From NCBI GenBank assembly GCA_910583895.1, contig CAJTYJ010000021.1:1-59721 (forward strand): a DNA stretch of 59,721 bases, given 5' to 3'. The DNA is from an uncultured Lachnospiraceae bacterium (lineage in GTDB: Bacteria; Bacillota; Clostridia; Lachnospirales; Lachnospiraceae). The notes beneath the pieces are model-generated. The model saw nothing but the letters and a program-made list of their open reading frames with translations. It did no database searches and was not told the origin of the DNA. Shown here piece after piece: positions 34,003 to 41,913 of this stretch. A program made the position numbers and the translations under genes. How positions within the stretch are numbered: position 1 is the first letter of the stretch; the number at the start of each line of letters is the position of its first letter.

Positions 34003-34686
34003 TTACCTTTCGTGATGCGGATGCTCCCGCACAACGGTGCAGGCTTTGCTCAGTTCCGCGAGAATGCTGATCTTGTAGCGGTTCTTGTAATAATTCAGAA
34101 CCGGGGAGAGGGATTTATCGCTTGCCACCACGTATTTAGCGGGGAGACCGGTAAGCGTCAGGGCACAGACGTCGGCTTTGCAGCGGTTGCAGGTGCATAC
34201 GTTGTACTGTCTTAAAATAGCGTCCAGATCATGTTGCATGATCAGTTCTTCCATCACGTTGATGAAATGGAAGTGGTCATCCTTCAGCTGGTCTACCAGT
34301 CGATGGCTTTGCTTGATGACGGATGCTGTTTCAGGCTGGGAAACTGTGTTGGTATCTTCAGGAATTGCGGCCGAAACCGTCTCTTCTTCCGACACTGCAG
34401 GCGAAGGCTCTTCTAAGACCTCCGGAGCGTTCTGCGGCAGCTCTTCGGGAATTTCTTCCAGTTCTGGTACTTCCAGTTCCAATTCTTCGGATAAATGACT
34501 TAAAATCTCCTGGGATACGCGGTCGTTTCGGCTTCCCTCATCTACGACAGTAACTTTCGCAGAAGCAGCAGGGATCGTGGAAACGTCGCTTTTTTTCTCC
34601 ATTCCGGCGTTATCCGTATCCTCCCCCGGCGTGTGGTTAGTCAGAAGATTCAGTACATGTGAAGTTTTGTTGGTTTTCTTTGCCAT
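34003..34686 (-). CDS. ComFB-domain protein with long acidic N-terminal linker
   Basis: A 227-residue protein. Residues 1-125 are disordered, rich in Glu, Pro, Ser and Thr. Residues about 128-222 form a ComFB domain (VDQLKDDHFHFINVMEELIM, then NVCTCNRCKADVCALTLTGLPAKYVV), with Cys164, Cys166, Cys169 and Cys174 as a likely zinc site. ComFB family members have been proposed as cyclic dinucleotide receptors, which would suit a motility locus; that role is not shown here. It follows the ParA-like gene after four bases on the same strand, so the two are co-expressed and may work together. Confidence 0.8.
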   Translation of the reverse strand: MAKKTNKTSHVLNLLTNHTPGEDTDNAGMEKKSDVSTIPAASAKVTVVDEGSRNDRVSQEILSHLSEELELEVPELEEIPEELPQNAPEVLEEPSPAVSEEETVSAAIPEDTNTVSQPETASVIKQSHRLVDQLKDDHFHFINVMEELIMQHDLDAILRQYNVCTCNRCKADVCALTLTGLPAKYVVASDKSLSPVLNYYKNRYKISILAELSKACTVVREHPHHER

Positions 34687-34690
34687 TGAT

Positions 34691-35467
34691 TTATGCCTCC
34701 TTTAAATGAATCGCCGGCGCAATCTCCAGGAGAAACTCTGCGTAATCCTGTACTGCCAGCGAGTTGGGGTTGTAAGTAAAAATGCTTTCGCCGTGAGCCG
34801 GCGCTTCTGCGATGGCCACACCGCTTCGAATCTTGGTCTCAAATACCTGCGTATCAATCTGTACTGCCAGCTGATTGGCCATATCCAGCACATCGTGAGC
34901 CAGCCTGGTTCTCCGGTTGTATCTGGTAAGCAGGATGCCCAGAACGCGAAAATCCGGATTGAGTGTGCTGCGTACAGATTCGATCGTCTCTTTTAACTGT
35001 GCCAGTCCCACCAGACTCAGAATGTCGGAAGACATGGGGATGATCAGATAATCCGAGGTGGAATAGGCATTGACGGTCAGAAGATTCAGCGCCGGCGGAG
35101 TGTCAATGATGATGTAGTCATACTGATCAATCACCGGAGCAATGGCATCTCGCAGGATGCATTCCCGCTTGCCGGGAAGCCGTTCCAGACCGCTGCTGCT
35201 TAAGGTGATATCGGAAACCAGCAGATCACAGGAGCCGTCACCGCGCACCAGGGCCTCTTCCACAGGGATATCTCCCTTCAGTACATCCAGGATAGTGTAA
35301 CGGCTGTCCGTGCCTGCGCCCAGGCAGAATCCCAGATTGCCCTGGGGGTCCAGGTCAATCCCGAGCACTTTCCTTCCGGTGAGAAAGATCCCGGACGCCA
35401 GGGCTGCGGATGTGGTGGTCTTGCCCACGCCGCCCTTCTGGTTTGAAACTGTGATAATGATAGACAA
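34691..35467 (-). CDS. ParA/Soj-family ATPase
   Basis: A 258-residue Walker-type ATPase. It begins SIIITVSNQKGGVGKTT, with the deviant Walker A lysines at residues 11 and 16, followed by LGIDLDPQGNLGFCLG and YIIIDTPPALNLLTVNA (Walker B). Such ATPases position chromosomes, plasmids, chemoreceptor arrays or flagella. I chose TTG 35467 because GGAGGT lies directly upstream and the protein then starts one residue before the beta strand. No ParB gene is adjacent; the ComFB protein takes that place. Location next to fliD suggests a role in placing the flagellum or a signalling cluster. Confidence 0.85.
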   Translation of the reverse strand: MSIIITVSNQKGGVGKTTTSAALASGIFLTGRKVLGIDLDPQGNLGFCLGAGTDSRYTILDVLKGDIPVEEALVRGDGSCDLLVSDITLSSSGLERLPGKRECILRDAIAPVIDQYDYIIIDTPPALNLLTVNAYSTSDYLIIPMSSDILSLVGLAQLKETIESVRSTLNPDFRVLGILLTRYNRRTRLAHDVLDMANQLAVQIDTQVFETKIRSGVAIAEAPAHGESIFTYNPNSLAVQDYAEFLLEIAPAIHLKEA

Positions 35468-35597
35468 AACTGTACCTCCATATTTCAAGTTCCGCTGCCG
35501 GAAAAATAAAATTGATTTTTCAAAAGTATTATCTTTATTATACATCATGTCGATAAATAAGTATAGATTAAAATATGTTTTTTTCATGAGAAAGAAG

Positions 35598-35764
35598 GCT
35601 CGAAGGTTACTGCTTACACCATGGCGAATCACTCCGCTGATTCGTCATAGGCCAGTACCGTTATGGAGTCAAAGCATATGCCCCATCGCCGCAGGCGATT
35701 TCCAATGGGCATATGCGGTTACGTTCACAGGGTACCTGTGAATAGTAACGCTCGAAGGTTACTG
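35598..35764 (+). repeat. Palindrome-rich, possibly mobile intergenic element before fliD
   Basis: GCTCGAAGGTTACTG occurs at 35598-35612 and again at 35750-35764, bracketing about 137 bp. Inside, GTTACTGCTTACA at the left and TGTGAATAGTAAC at the right form imperfect inverted ends. A long palindrome (GCATATGCCCCAT, 35674, with ATGGGCATATGC, to 35716) and a second (35718-35731 with 35735-35749) fill the middle. The layout is that of a miniature inverted-repeat element with flanking duplication, or of a complex transcript leader. Confidence 0.55.
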
Positions 35765-35812
35765 ATCACGGATGGAACAGTGACGAATCGAACGAAAGGA
35801 GATTATAGAATT

Positions 35813-38395
35813 ATGGCAAGTGTATCATCGACAAGCAGTTTGGGCAACACATCGCTGCGGGGTTTCGGCGGCATGGCATCAGGGATTCAGCGTGACGAGA
35901 TCATCGAACAGATGACCCTTGGCACGACAACAAAGATCAACAATGCGAAAAAGGAGATCACTCAGATCCAGTGGAAGCAGGAGGCATTTCGCAGTCTCAG
36001 CGATAAGATCATTGATATGAATGACAATTATTTCAGCTATTCTTCTTCCTCCAGTCTGGTGGATACCAATCTTTTTGCAAAGAGTCTCGTGTCGATTCAT
36101 GGCAGTGACAAGTCATCCAAATACATCACAGCTACGGGGACTTCTGATCTGATCAATAATGTGTCGATCACAGCGGTAAAGCAGCTGGCGACTTCCAGCG
36201 TACATAAGTCCGACTCCCGTCTGGACGGAACGCTGAAGACCGGAATCAATGATTTTGACAAGAAGATATCAGATTCTACTCTGAAAGGCAAGACTCTGAC
36301 CTTTGGTATCTATAACGACCGGGATGGTGGAACCTGGAATGACACGGTGAAGCTTACCTTTGCATCACAGTATAAAAAGCGCGGCGATGACGGAAAAGTA
36401 GTATATGATGCAGATGGGAATCCGGTGATGGAGAATATTGATTATGTTCTGCCGGAAAATGCAACCAAAGAAGACTATGAGAGGCTGACAGAGCAGCTGA
36501 ATTATATGCTGGAAGATTCCGGCAAAGAGTTTACCCATGCCAAAGTTCATGAGGCGGTCGAGTTTTATTATGATGAAGCAAAGGGAAGCATCGGACTTCG
36601 GGAGAAAGCCACTGCGGATGGCGGCAAAGGTATGGGAGATTATACCATCTATAAGACGGGTTCCAATGCGCTTGATGCACTGGGGTACACCACGGATAAG
36701 GATGGAAAATCATTAGAGCTGTCCGACCTCAATTTGTCCGACAACAATATTCAGAACAGTATCACCAGAACCAGTACGGTTGACGCCCTGACGAATACGA
36801 AAGTGACCTTCAATTTTAATGGGACCAAGAAAGAAATTGAGCTGCTGACAAAAGAAGAGGCAGAGAAAATCAAAGCTGCTGCTTATGTGGATGCAGATGG
36901 AAAGCCATTGAGTGGAGATGCACTGAAAAAAGCACAGGTAGAGACCATGATGGAAGGGATTCAGAGCCGTCTGGACCGTGCATTTGGTGACGGCAATGTA
37001 AAGGCAGGCGTTGCAGCAGATGGAAGTCTTGAGTTCTCAACGTTAGATGAAACCTCCAGCGTCTCTGTAGTTTCCGGTAATGACTTTGCTCTTCGGGCTA
37101 TGGGAATCAGCTATGGTGCTTCCAGCAAGGTGAATCTGAGCGGAAAACTGAGCCAGGACAATCTGGGTCTGAATTTAACGGATGATCAGTACGAGGCCGG
37201 GCTAACCATCAATGGTGTGACCATCGACGGGATTACGAAAGACACTTCTGTCAGTTCTCTTCTGTCCAAAATCAATTCTTCCAACGCGGGAGTAAAAGCT
37301 ACCTATGTGGATGCGACCGGACAGTTTATGCTGGTGTCCTCGGAGACCGGAGCCAATCGAAATATTACTTTGGAGGGCGAGCTGGCGAATCAGCTTTTCG
37401 GCTTTTCATCAACCGGTAAAAACGGCGGTTTTGTGGAAGGCCAGGATGCGGTCATCGAGGTCAGCTACGGCAACGGCGTCAATGTGGAAATGAACCGTGC
37501 GTCCAACACCTTCAACCTGGAAGGTCTTAATGTAACAGTATCCGGTACTTTCGGCGGAGAATGGAAAAAGGATGCAGACGGAAACATTGTGAAAGATCCG
37601 ACAACCGGTAAGGGTGTCTGGATCTCAGACACCTCCGATACAGTCACATTTTCAGCCAAAGCGGATGTGGATAAAGCGACGGAAAAGGTAAAGAACTTTA
37701 TCGAGAGCTTCAACGAGCTGGTAGCCGAAGTGAATACCCAGCTGACGACCCGTCCGGACAGTTCCTATGGTCCGCTGACCGATGAGCAGAAGGCGGAGAT
37801 GGATGAGACCTCCATCGAGAACTGGGAGAAGAAGGCAAAGCAGGGAATCTTAAACGGGGATTCCACGATCCGTGATTTGAGTTCCGATCTTCAGACGCTG
37901 TTTACGCAGATGATGAACAACGGGATCAATTACGATGATCTTCAGAAGATCGGTATTACCTACTCCGATGACTACAAAGACGGCGGAAAGATTGTGTTTG
38001 ATGAGGCGAAATTCCGTTCTGCCATGGAGACGGAGCCGGAGCTGGTGTCCAAGATCTTTGTAGGCGGCGGTGAGGTTACAAAAGGTCTGACCAAGACGGT
38101 GGAAGATACACTGAAGTCTTATGCGACCCGCTATGCAAGTGACAATGCAGCCACAAAAGGCGGACGCGGATCCTACGGACGGCTGATTGAGGAGGCAGGT
38201 TCCGAGAAGACACCAACCACGCTTTTGAACAATTTCCTGTACAGTCAGATCAAAGACATCCAGACTCGGATTGAAAAACTGCAGTCTCAGCTGCAGACGC
38301 AGCAGGATCGGTATATCAAACAGTTTGCTTCGATGGAGACTCTGATCAGTCAGATGAATTCGCAGTCCAGCTGGCTGTCACAGATCTCCGGTTAA
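35813..38395 (+). CDS. fliD: Flagellar filament cap protein FliD
   Basis: An 860-residue FliD, far longer than the common 450-600. The N-terminal FliD_N domain (GFGGMASGIQRDEIIEQMT) and C-terminal FliD_C domain (VKNFIESFNELVAEVNTQL, then LGI-type IGITYSDDYKDGGKIVFDEA) are normal. They end in the coiled coil RIEKLQSQLQTQQDRYIKQF that caps the filament. The extra length lies in the middle (about 170-600), a variable, surface-exposed region that may bind mucus or host glycans. I chose ATG 35813 with AAAGGAG upstream; the frame extends through the palindromic element, which is not coding. It begins the operon fliD-fliS-fliT-like. Confidence 0.95.
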   Translation: MASVSSTSSLGNTSLRGFGGMASGIQRDEIIEQMTLGTTTKINNAKKEITQIQWKQEAFRSLSDKIIDMNDNYFSYSSSSSLVDTNLFAKSLVSIHGSDKSSKYITATGTSDLINNVSITAVKQLATSSVHKSDSRLDGTLKTGINDFDKKISDSTLKGKTLTFGIYNDRDGGTWNDTVKLTFASQYKKRGDDGKVVYDADGNPVMENIDYVLPENATKEDYERLTEQLNYMLEDSGKEFTHAKVHEAVEFYYDEAKGSIGLREKATADGGKGMGDYTIYKTGSNALDALGYTTDKDGKSLELSDLNLSDNNIQNSITRTSTVDALTNTKVTFNFNGTKKEIELLTKEEAEKIKAAAYVDADGKPLSGDALKKAQVETMMEGIQSRLDRAFGDGNVKAGVAADGSLEFSTLDETSSVSVVSGNDFALRAMGISYGASSKVNLSGKLSQDNLGLNLTDDQYEAGLTINGVTIDGITKDTSVSSLLSKINSSNAGVKATYVDATGQFMLVSSETGANRNITLEGELANQLFGFSSTGKNGGFVEGQDAVIEVSYGNGVNVEMNRASNTFNLEGLNVTVSGTFGGEWKKDADGNIVKDPTTGKGVWISDTSDTVTFSAKADVDKATEKVKNFIESFNELVAEVNTQLTTRPDSSYGPLTDEQKAEMDETSIENWEKKAKQGILNGDSTIRDLSSDLQTLFTQMMNNGINYDDLQKIGITYSDDYKDGGKIVFDEAKFRSAMETEPELVSKIFVGGGEVTKGLTKTVEDTLKSYATRYASDNAATKGGRGSYGRLIEEAGSEKTPTTLLNNFLYSQIKDIQTRIEKLQSQLQTQQDRYIKQFASMETLISQMNSQSSWLSQISG

Positions 38396-38438
38396 GAGAC
38401 ACCATAAAATAGTATACAGATATTAGGAAGGAATTCGT

Positions 38439-38843
38439 ATGAGCGGATACAGCCAGTACAAAGAAAAAAGTATTTACTCCATGTCCGGACCAGAGCTTTT
38501 GCTGCTTCTGTTTGATGAAGCGATCAGAAGACTGAGCAGGGCAGAGCGGTCACTGCAGGAGAAAGATTATAAAGATTTTGAAGATTGTATTCGGCGCACC
38601 ACGAGGATTGTTCGATATCTGACAGATATTTTGAATATGGACTATCCAATCAGCAGGGATCTGAGAAGAATCTATACTTATCTTGTCTATGATCTCAGCC
38701 GGGTAAGTGCCGGAAGAGAGCGTCGTCAGGACGAGATCGGAAGGATCCGCCATATTCTGTCTGAACTTCGGGAAGGATTTGATGGCGCCAGCCGCAAAGT
38801 AAATGATATGCATATCGTTGTGCAGCGGGAAGTCAGGGGATAG
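38439..38843 (+). CDS. fliS: Flagellin export chaperone FliS
   Basis: A 134-residue four-helix protein. YSQYKEKSIYSMSGPELLLLLFDEAIRRL is split across the first helix and matches the FliS family closely. It binds the flagellin C-terminus, prevents early polymerisation and delivers it to the export gate. In Bacillus FliS also helps FliW release. AGGAAGG precedes the ATG, and it follows fliD by 43 bp, the usual order. Confidence 0.93.
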   Translation: MSGYSQYKEKSIYSMSGPELLLLLFDEAIRRLSRAERSLQEKDYKDFEDCIRRTTRIVRYLTDILNMDYPISRDLRRIYTYLVYDLSRVSAGRERRQDEIGRIRHILSELREGFDGASRKVNDMHIVVQREVRG

Positions 38844-38848
38844 GCAGA

Positions 38849-39265
38849 ATGGCACAGGCAGGACTGGACAGGACAAAGGTAATGGTCCTTCTTCAGAGAC
38901 GGTATCATGTGATCAGGGAGATCAGCAAGCTGAGCAGGGAACTTTCAGATGCGCTTTCGCGGAATGATGAAGTATCAACTTCTATGATTCTTCAGATGAG
39001 AGCGGAAGAGATGGCAAAAGCCGATGAATGTATCCATGAGATTTGGCAGCTTGCTGATGAGGATGAGAAGGCGCAGAGAGAACTGCGCCTCCTTATCATG
39101 TCGGACTTTGGAAAGGACACCGGGGAGAGCCCGGAAGAGAAGAAGATCTATGAAATCAGGAGAAAGACCCAGGAGATAATCGATGAGATCCGGAGTCTGG
39201 ATCAGCGGTTAAGCCGAAAGCTGGCCGGAGACAGATCGTATTATGGGGATCAGAAACAGCAGTAA
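38849..39265 (+). CDS. Small helical flagellar protein, FliT-like by position
   Basis: A 138-residue all-helical protein (LLQRRYHVIREISKLSRELS, then AEEMAKADECIHEIWQLADE and RRKTQEIIDEIRSLDQRLSR), typical of FliT/FlgN-type export chaperones. It starts five bases after fliS, where fliT lies in many species. FliT binds FliD before export. Sequence identity with known FliT is not evident to me, so the name is positional. Confidence 0.6.
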   Translation: MAQAGLDRTKVMVLLQRRYHVIREISKLSRELSDALSRNDEVSTSMILQMRAEEMAKADECIHEIWQLADEDEKAQRELRLLIMSDFGKDTGESPEEKKIYEIRRKTQEIIDEIRSLDQRLSRKLAGDRSYYGDQKQQ

Positions 39266-39306
39266 GGCTGGAGCCGGAGCTGCTTTGCCTGGGCAGGTGA
39301 AATTAT

Positions 39307-40479
39307 ATGAATCAAATGGTGTTTGAGGGAAGGGCTCTGACGGGAATCGTATCATCCATCATTCGTCAGGATACGATGAAAGTACCGCTGAACCGTCTGG
39401 ACTGGGAACGGATATTTCGGCTCGCAGACTATCATAAAGTTGCCAATATCGTTCATCTGGGGATTCTTGGCTATCGGGAGTCTCTGCCGGATAAATGGAG
39501 AGAACGTTTCTTCGAACGATATCAGGAGGCATTGCAATATGGAGAGAACTACAAAGAGTCCGTCAAAGAGGTGCTGACCTGGCTGGATGCCAGGAAAATC
39601 TCCTGTACAATCCTGATGTCAGAGACTGTGAGGGAATACTATCCGATTCCGGAGACTGCGGCCAACAGCTCTCTTCAGCTTTTGCTGAATCAGGAGAATT
39701 TTACATTGGTAAAAGGCTATCTGGTTGATATGGGATACGAGACAGACCGAGTGTATGAGGGCGTGGGAGAACGTTTGAGCAGACTCAACAGTATTTCCGT
39801 GCTTCTTTGTTACAAGCTTCCTTTTCGGACAGCCAGATATGAAAGAGATATGAGGCGTCTTTTGGAGACGGCGATGCTCCGGGAGTCGTACCAGTACATT
39901 CGAACTCTGACACTGGAAGGGGAACTGATTTTTCGGCTGGCGGGGGCTGCGTACCGTTATGTGACAGATGAACTGACGATGCGGGAGGTCTTGGATCTGC
40001 AGCTTTGCCACCGGACCTGGAGAGATCATGTGCGTCTGGACGCAGTAGGCAGGAGATTGGAAGACTTTCAGGTGGAGCAGCTGGCAGAGAAGATCTTGAG
40101 GATCTCCTATATGTGGTTTGGAGATAAGAAAGATACTTATTATGAACATCTTCCTGATGATATGCCTGCTTTTGACCGGCTGGAAGAACGACTCCTGACA
40201 AGAGGCATCGTAAACCATGAGGCGGATGAACAGGCGCTTCGGCTTCAAAAGATGATACAAAAGGAGCTGGACAAAGAAAAGCGGGCAGAAGAACGCCAGC
40301 AATTCCGTGAGAAGCTGAAAGAACGCCATGAGCAATTAAAACGTCGGATTCGTTGGATTTTTCCAGATTATCATTACATGTCTTCGATTTATCCAAGAGT
40401 AGAGAAGCTGCCGGTACTACTCCCGGTATATTGGGTGATTCGTGGGATACGGCTGTTGATGCGGACACTGTCAGGTTAA
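39307..40479 (+). CDS. Nucleotidyltransferase-fold protein (NTP_transf_5-like), catalytic motif degenerate
   Basis: A 390-residue protein that matches the uncharacterised nucleotidyltransferase family PF14907 in outline. It has an N-terminal helical region, a central alpha/beta core and the family's C-terminal signature FPDYHYMSSIYPRVEKLPVL followed by LPVYWVIRGIRLL. In active members an LKG...RPMxDIDLLV segment supplies the aspartates. Here the equivalent, ILMSETVREYYPIPETAANS then SLQLLL, has no Asp pair. It is probably not catalytic and may bind a ligand or partner. It closes the fliD operon before a terminator. Confidence 0.7.
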   Translation: MNQMVFEGRALTGIVSSIIRQDTMKVPLNRLDWERIFRLADYHKVANIVHLGILGYRESLPDKWRERFFERYQEALQYGENYKESVKEVLTWLDARKISCTILMSETVREYYPIPETAANSSLQLLLNQENFTLVKGYLVDMGYETDRVYEGVGERLSRLNSISVLLCYKLPFRTARYERDMRRLLETAMLRESYQYIRTLTLEGELIFRLAGAAYRYVTDELTMREVLDLQLCHRTWRDHVRLDAVGRRLEDFQVEQLAEKILRISYMWFGDKKDTYYEHLPDDMPAFDRLEERLLTRGIVNHEADEQALRLQKMIQKELDKEKRAEERQQFREKLKERHEQLKRRIRWIFPDYHYMSSIYPRVEKLPVLLPVYWVIRGIRLLMRTLSG

Positions 40480-40480
40480 A

Positions 40481-40522
40481 AAAATCCCTGCAGAAGACTT
40501 CTTTCTTCTGCAGGGATTTTTT
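40481..40522. terminator. Bidirectional terminator between convergent operons
   Basis: A 16-bp perfect stem (40481-40496 with 40505-40520) with an 8-nt loop, A-run on the left and T-run on the right. It serves the fliD operon on plus and the flgM-csrA operon on minus. Confidence 0.93.
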
Positions 40523-40772
40523 ATGCCTGTGAATCGGACGACTCACTTTTTTTCTTTAAGATGGATTGAAGCAGCATCACAGAATTGATATTGGGCGTGA
40601 GAGCTGTCTTGTTGCTCTGTTCCGCCTCGGATAATTCCTCTCGAAGGATTGAGATCTGCTTTGGGGCATCAATGGCGAGACGAACGCCGTCTCCAGCACA
40701 TTCGATAATGGTAATTCGAATATTGTCGCCAATCAAAAGGCTTTCATTCTTTTTCCGTCGAAGAATCAGCAT
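40521..40772 (-). CDS. csrA: Carbon storage regulator CsrA
   Basis: An 83-residue RNA-binding dimer. MLILRRKKNESLLIGDNIRI is the family N-terminus, and GVRLAIDAPKQISILREEL matches the part that binds GGA motifs. A roughly 25-residue C-terminal tail is longer than in E. coli. CsrA in this group represses flagellin translation and is inhibited by FliW. I chose the ATG at 40772 (GGGAG upstream), which gives the canonical start. It overlaps the last codons of fliW by 29 bp, ensuring coupled translation. A matching RNA target is visible in the flagellin leader. Confidence 0.95.
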   Translation of the reverse strand: MLILRRKKNESLLIGDNIRITIIECAGDGVRLAIDAPKQISILREELSEAEQSNKTALTPNINSVMLLQSILKKKSESSDSQA

Positions 40773-41241
40773 CGTTGTCACTCCCATCTTCCATATTTAC
40801 AGAATCCATTACTGATGGAAAGGAACGTAACTTGTGCCGATATCCATAAGAAGAATTCTCCAGGATTACCTGAATTCCCTGTCTTGTCTCCGGATTGATG
40901 ACCAGAGGACATTTTAGATTTACGGTATTCTCCAGATAATCGCTGTGTACCACACAAACAGAATAGTAGGAAAGCTCGCCTTTGTCTGTGACTTTCAGAC
41001 AGGAAAGCTCCTCCGGAGTCAGTTCAGGTGAATAATCTGGATAAAGAACGTAGGGATTGACCAGCGCAAAACCTACGCTTACATCTTCCACGGACTGCAT
41101 CATCAGCATGGAATCATCATTTTCATCCAGAGATAAAAAGAGATAGCGCTTCAGTGCGGGAAAACCAAAAAGTCCATCCACAAAGGTGATGAGATTTTCT
41201 TCTTCGTAATCCACGGTACCATAATCTGTCTCAATTGTCAT
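40744..41241 (-). CDS. fliW: Flagellar assembly factor FliW
   Basis: A 165-residue FliW. The motifs ITFVDGLFGFPALKRYLFL, FALVNPYVLYPDY and NLKCPLVINPETRQG are family signatures. FliW binds either flagellin or CsrA. When flagellin is secreted, freed FliW traps CsrA and relieves hag translation. The C-terminal 25 residues are acidic and extra to the core. AGGAGC precedes the ATG. Neighbours csrA (overlapping) and the YviE-position gene match the Bacillus order. Confidence 0.95.
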   Translation of the reverse strand: MTIETDYGTVDYEEENLITFVDGLFGFPALKRYLFLSLDENDDSMLMMQSVEDVSVGFALVNPYVLYPDYSPELTPEELSCLKVTDKGELSYYSVCVVHSDYLENTVNLKCPLVINPETRQGIQVILENSSYGYRHKLRSFPSVMDSVNMEDGSDNDADSSTEKE

Positions 41242-41255
41242 GTTGATTGTCGCTC

Positions 41256-41861
41256 CTATGTGAATAAATTGATATTGCTGCCTCTGGAGGCATCTCTGGG
41301 CGGAACATAATTAAATTCACCCAGATATTCAAAATGAAGCTCGGGGCGCTGGGTGACGATGGTCATCACCATGGGCGGCAGGAAGGTGAGATCTCCTTTG
41401 GCAACCCGCATTTCCAAAGCTCCTAACTGTGCGGTATAAGAAGAGGAGAATTCTTGTTTGTGACTGGCAGGCGAAGCAACAGGGGCTGCTGCTTCGTAGG
41501 CAGAAACCGGAACCGCTTCCGCTGCAGACTGGTTCGGTGGTGCAGACTGGCGGACGACAGGCTGACTGGAAGAGGCTGTCATCTGTTGTCTGGAGAGTGC
41601 CTGCTGTCTGGAAATCTCCTGCTGTCTGGACACATTCTGTGTCTGTGGTGTCGTATTCCGTCTGGAGAAGGTCCGATTAATTCTTGTAATGTCGTCCATC
41701 GGCAGAGAACTGCCAGATGTATGAGTGCGACGGAAAGACATCTGACGGGCCAGGGCTTTGCGCCGTTCCATATCTACGGAATCAGAACTGACCAGCCGGG
41801 CATTCTGCGAAAGCCGCATGGTACGCATTGGTACGGAAGTAATTTTGATAAGTTGTTCCAT
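41256..41861 (-). CDS. Hypothetical flagellar-operon protein (YviE position, DUF6470-like)
   Basis: A 201-residue protein between flgL and fliW, the place of yviE in Bacillus. The N-terminus LIKITSVPMRTMRLSQNARL fits the beta-rich start of DUF6470 proteins. The middle is a low-complexity, Gln/Ser/Arg-rich linker with short SRQQ-type repeats. The C-terminus MRVAKGDLTFLPPMVMTIV, then RPELHFEYLGEFNYVPP, is conserved-looking. No function is known for the family. It lacks a signal peptide and membrane helix. Confidence 0.65.
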   Translation of the reverse strand: MEQLIKITSVPMRTMRLSQNARLVSSDSVDMERRKALARQMSFRRTHTSGSSLPMDDITRINRTFSRRNTTPQTQNVSRQQEISRQQALSRQQMTASSSQPVVRQSAPPNQSAAEAVPVSAYEAAAPVASPASHKQEFSSSYTAQLGALEMRVAKGDLTFLPPMVMTIVTQRPELHFEYLGEFNYVPPRDASRGSNINLFT

Positions 41862-41913
41862 ATAGAACAGAACCCCCTTTCAGAAAACAAAATAAAATTA
41901 GGACAGGCTTTTC

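Noticed and set aside
35663..35812. In-frame upstream extension of fliD
   Set aside because: The extra 50 codons run across palindromic DNA. ATG 35813 with AAAGGAG gives the usual FliD start.
40836..40843. GCCGATAT on the plus strand inside fliW
   Set aside because: No -35 and no plus-strand gene follows; it is a chance match within coding sequence.
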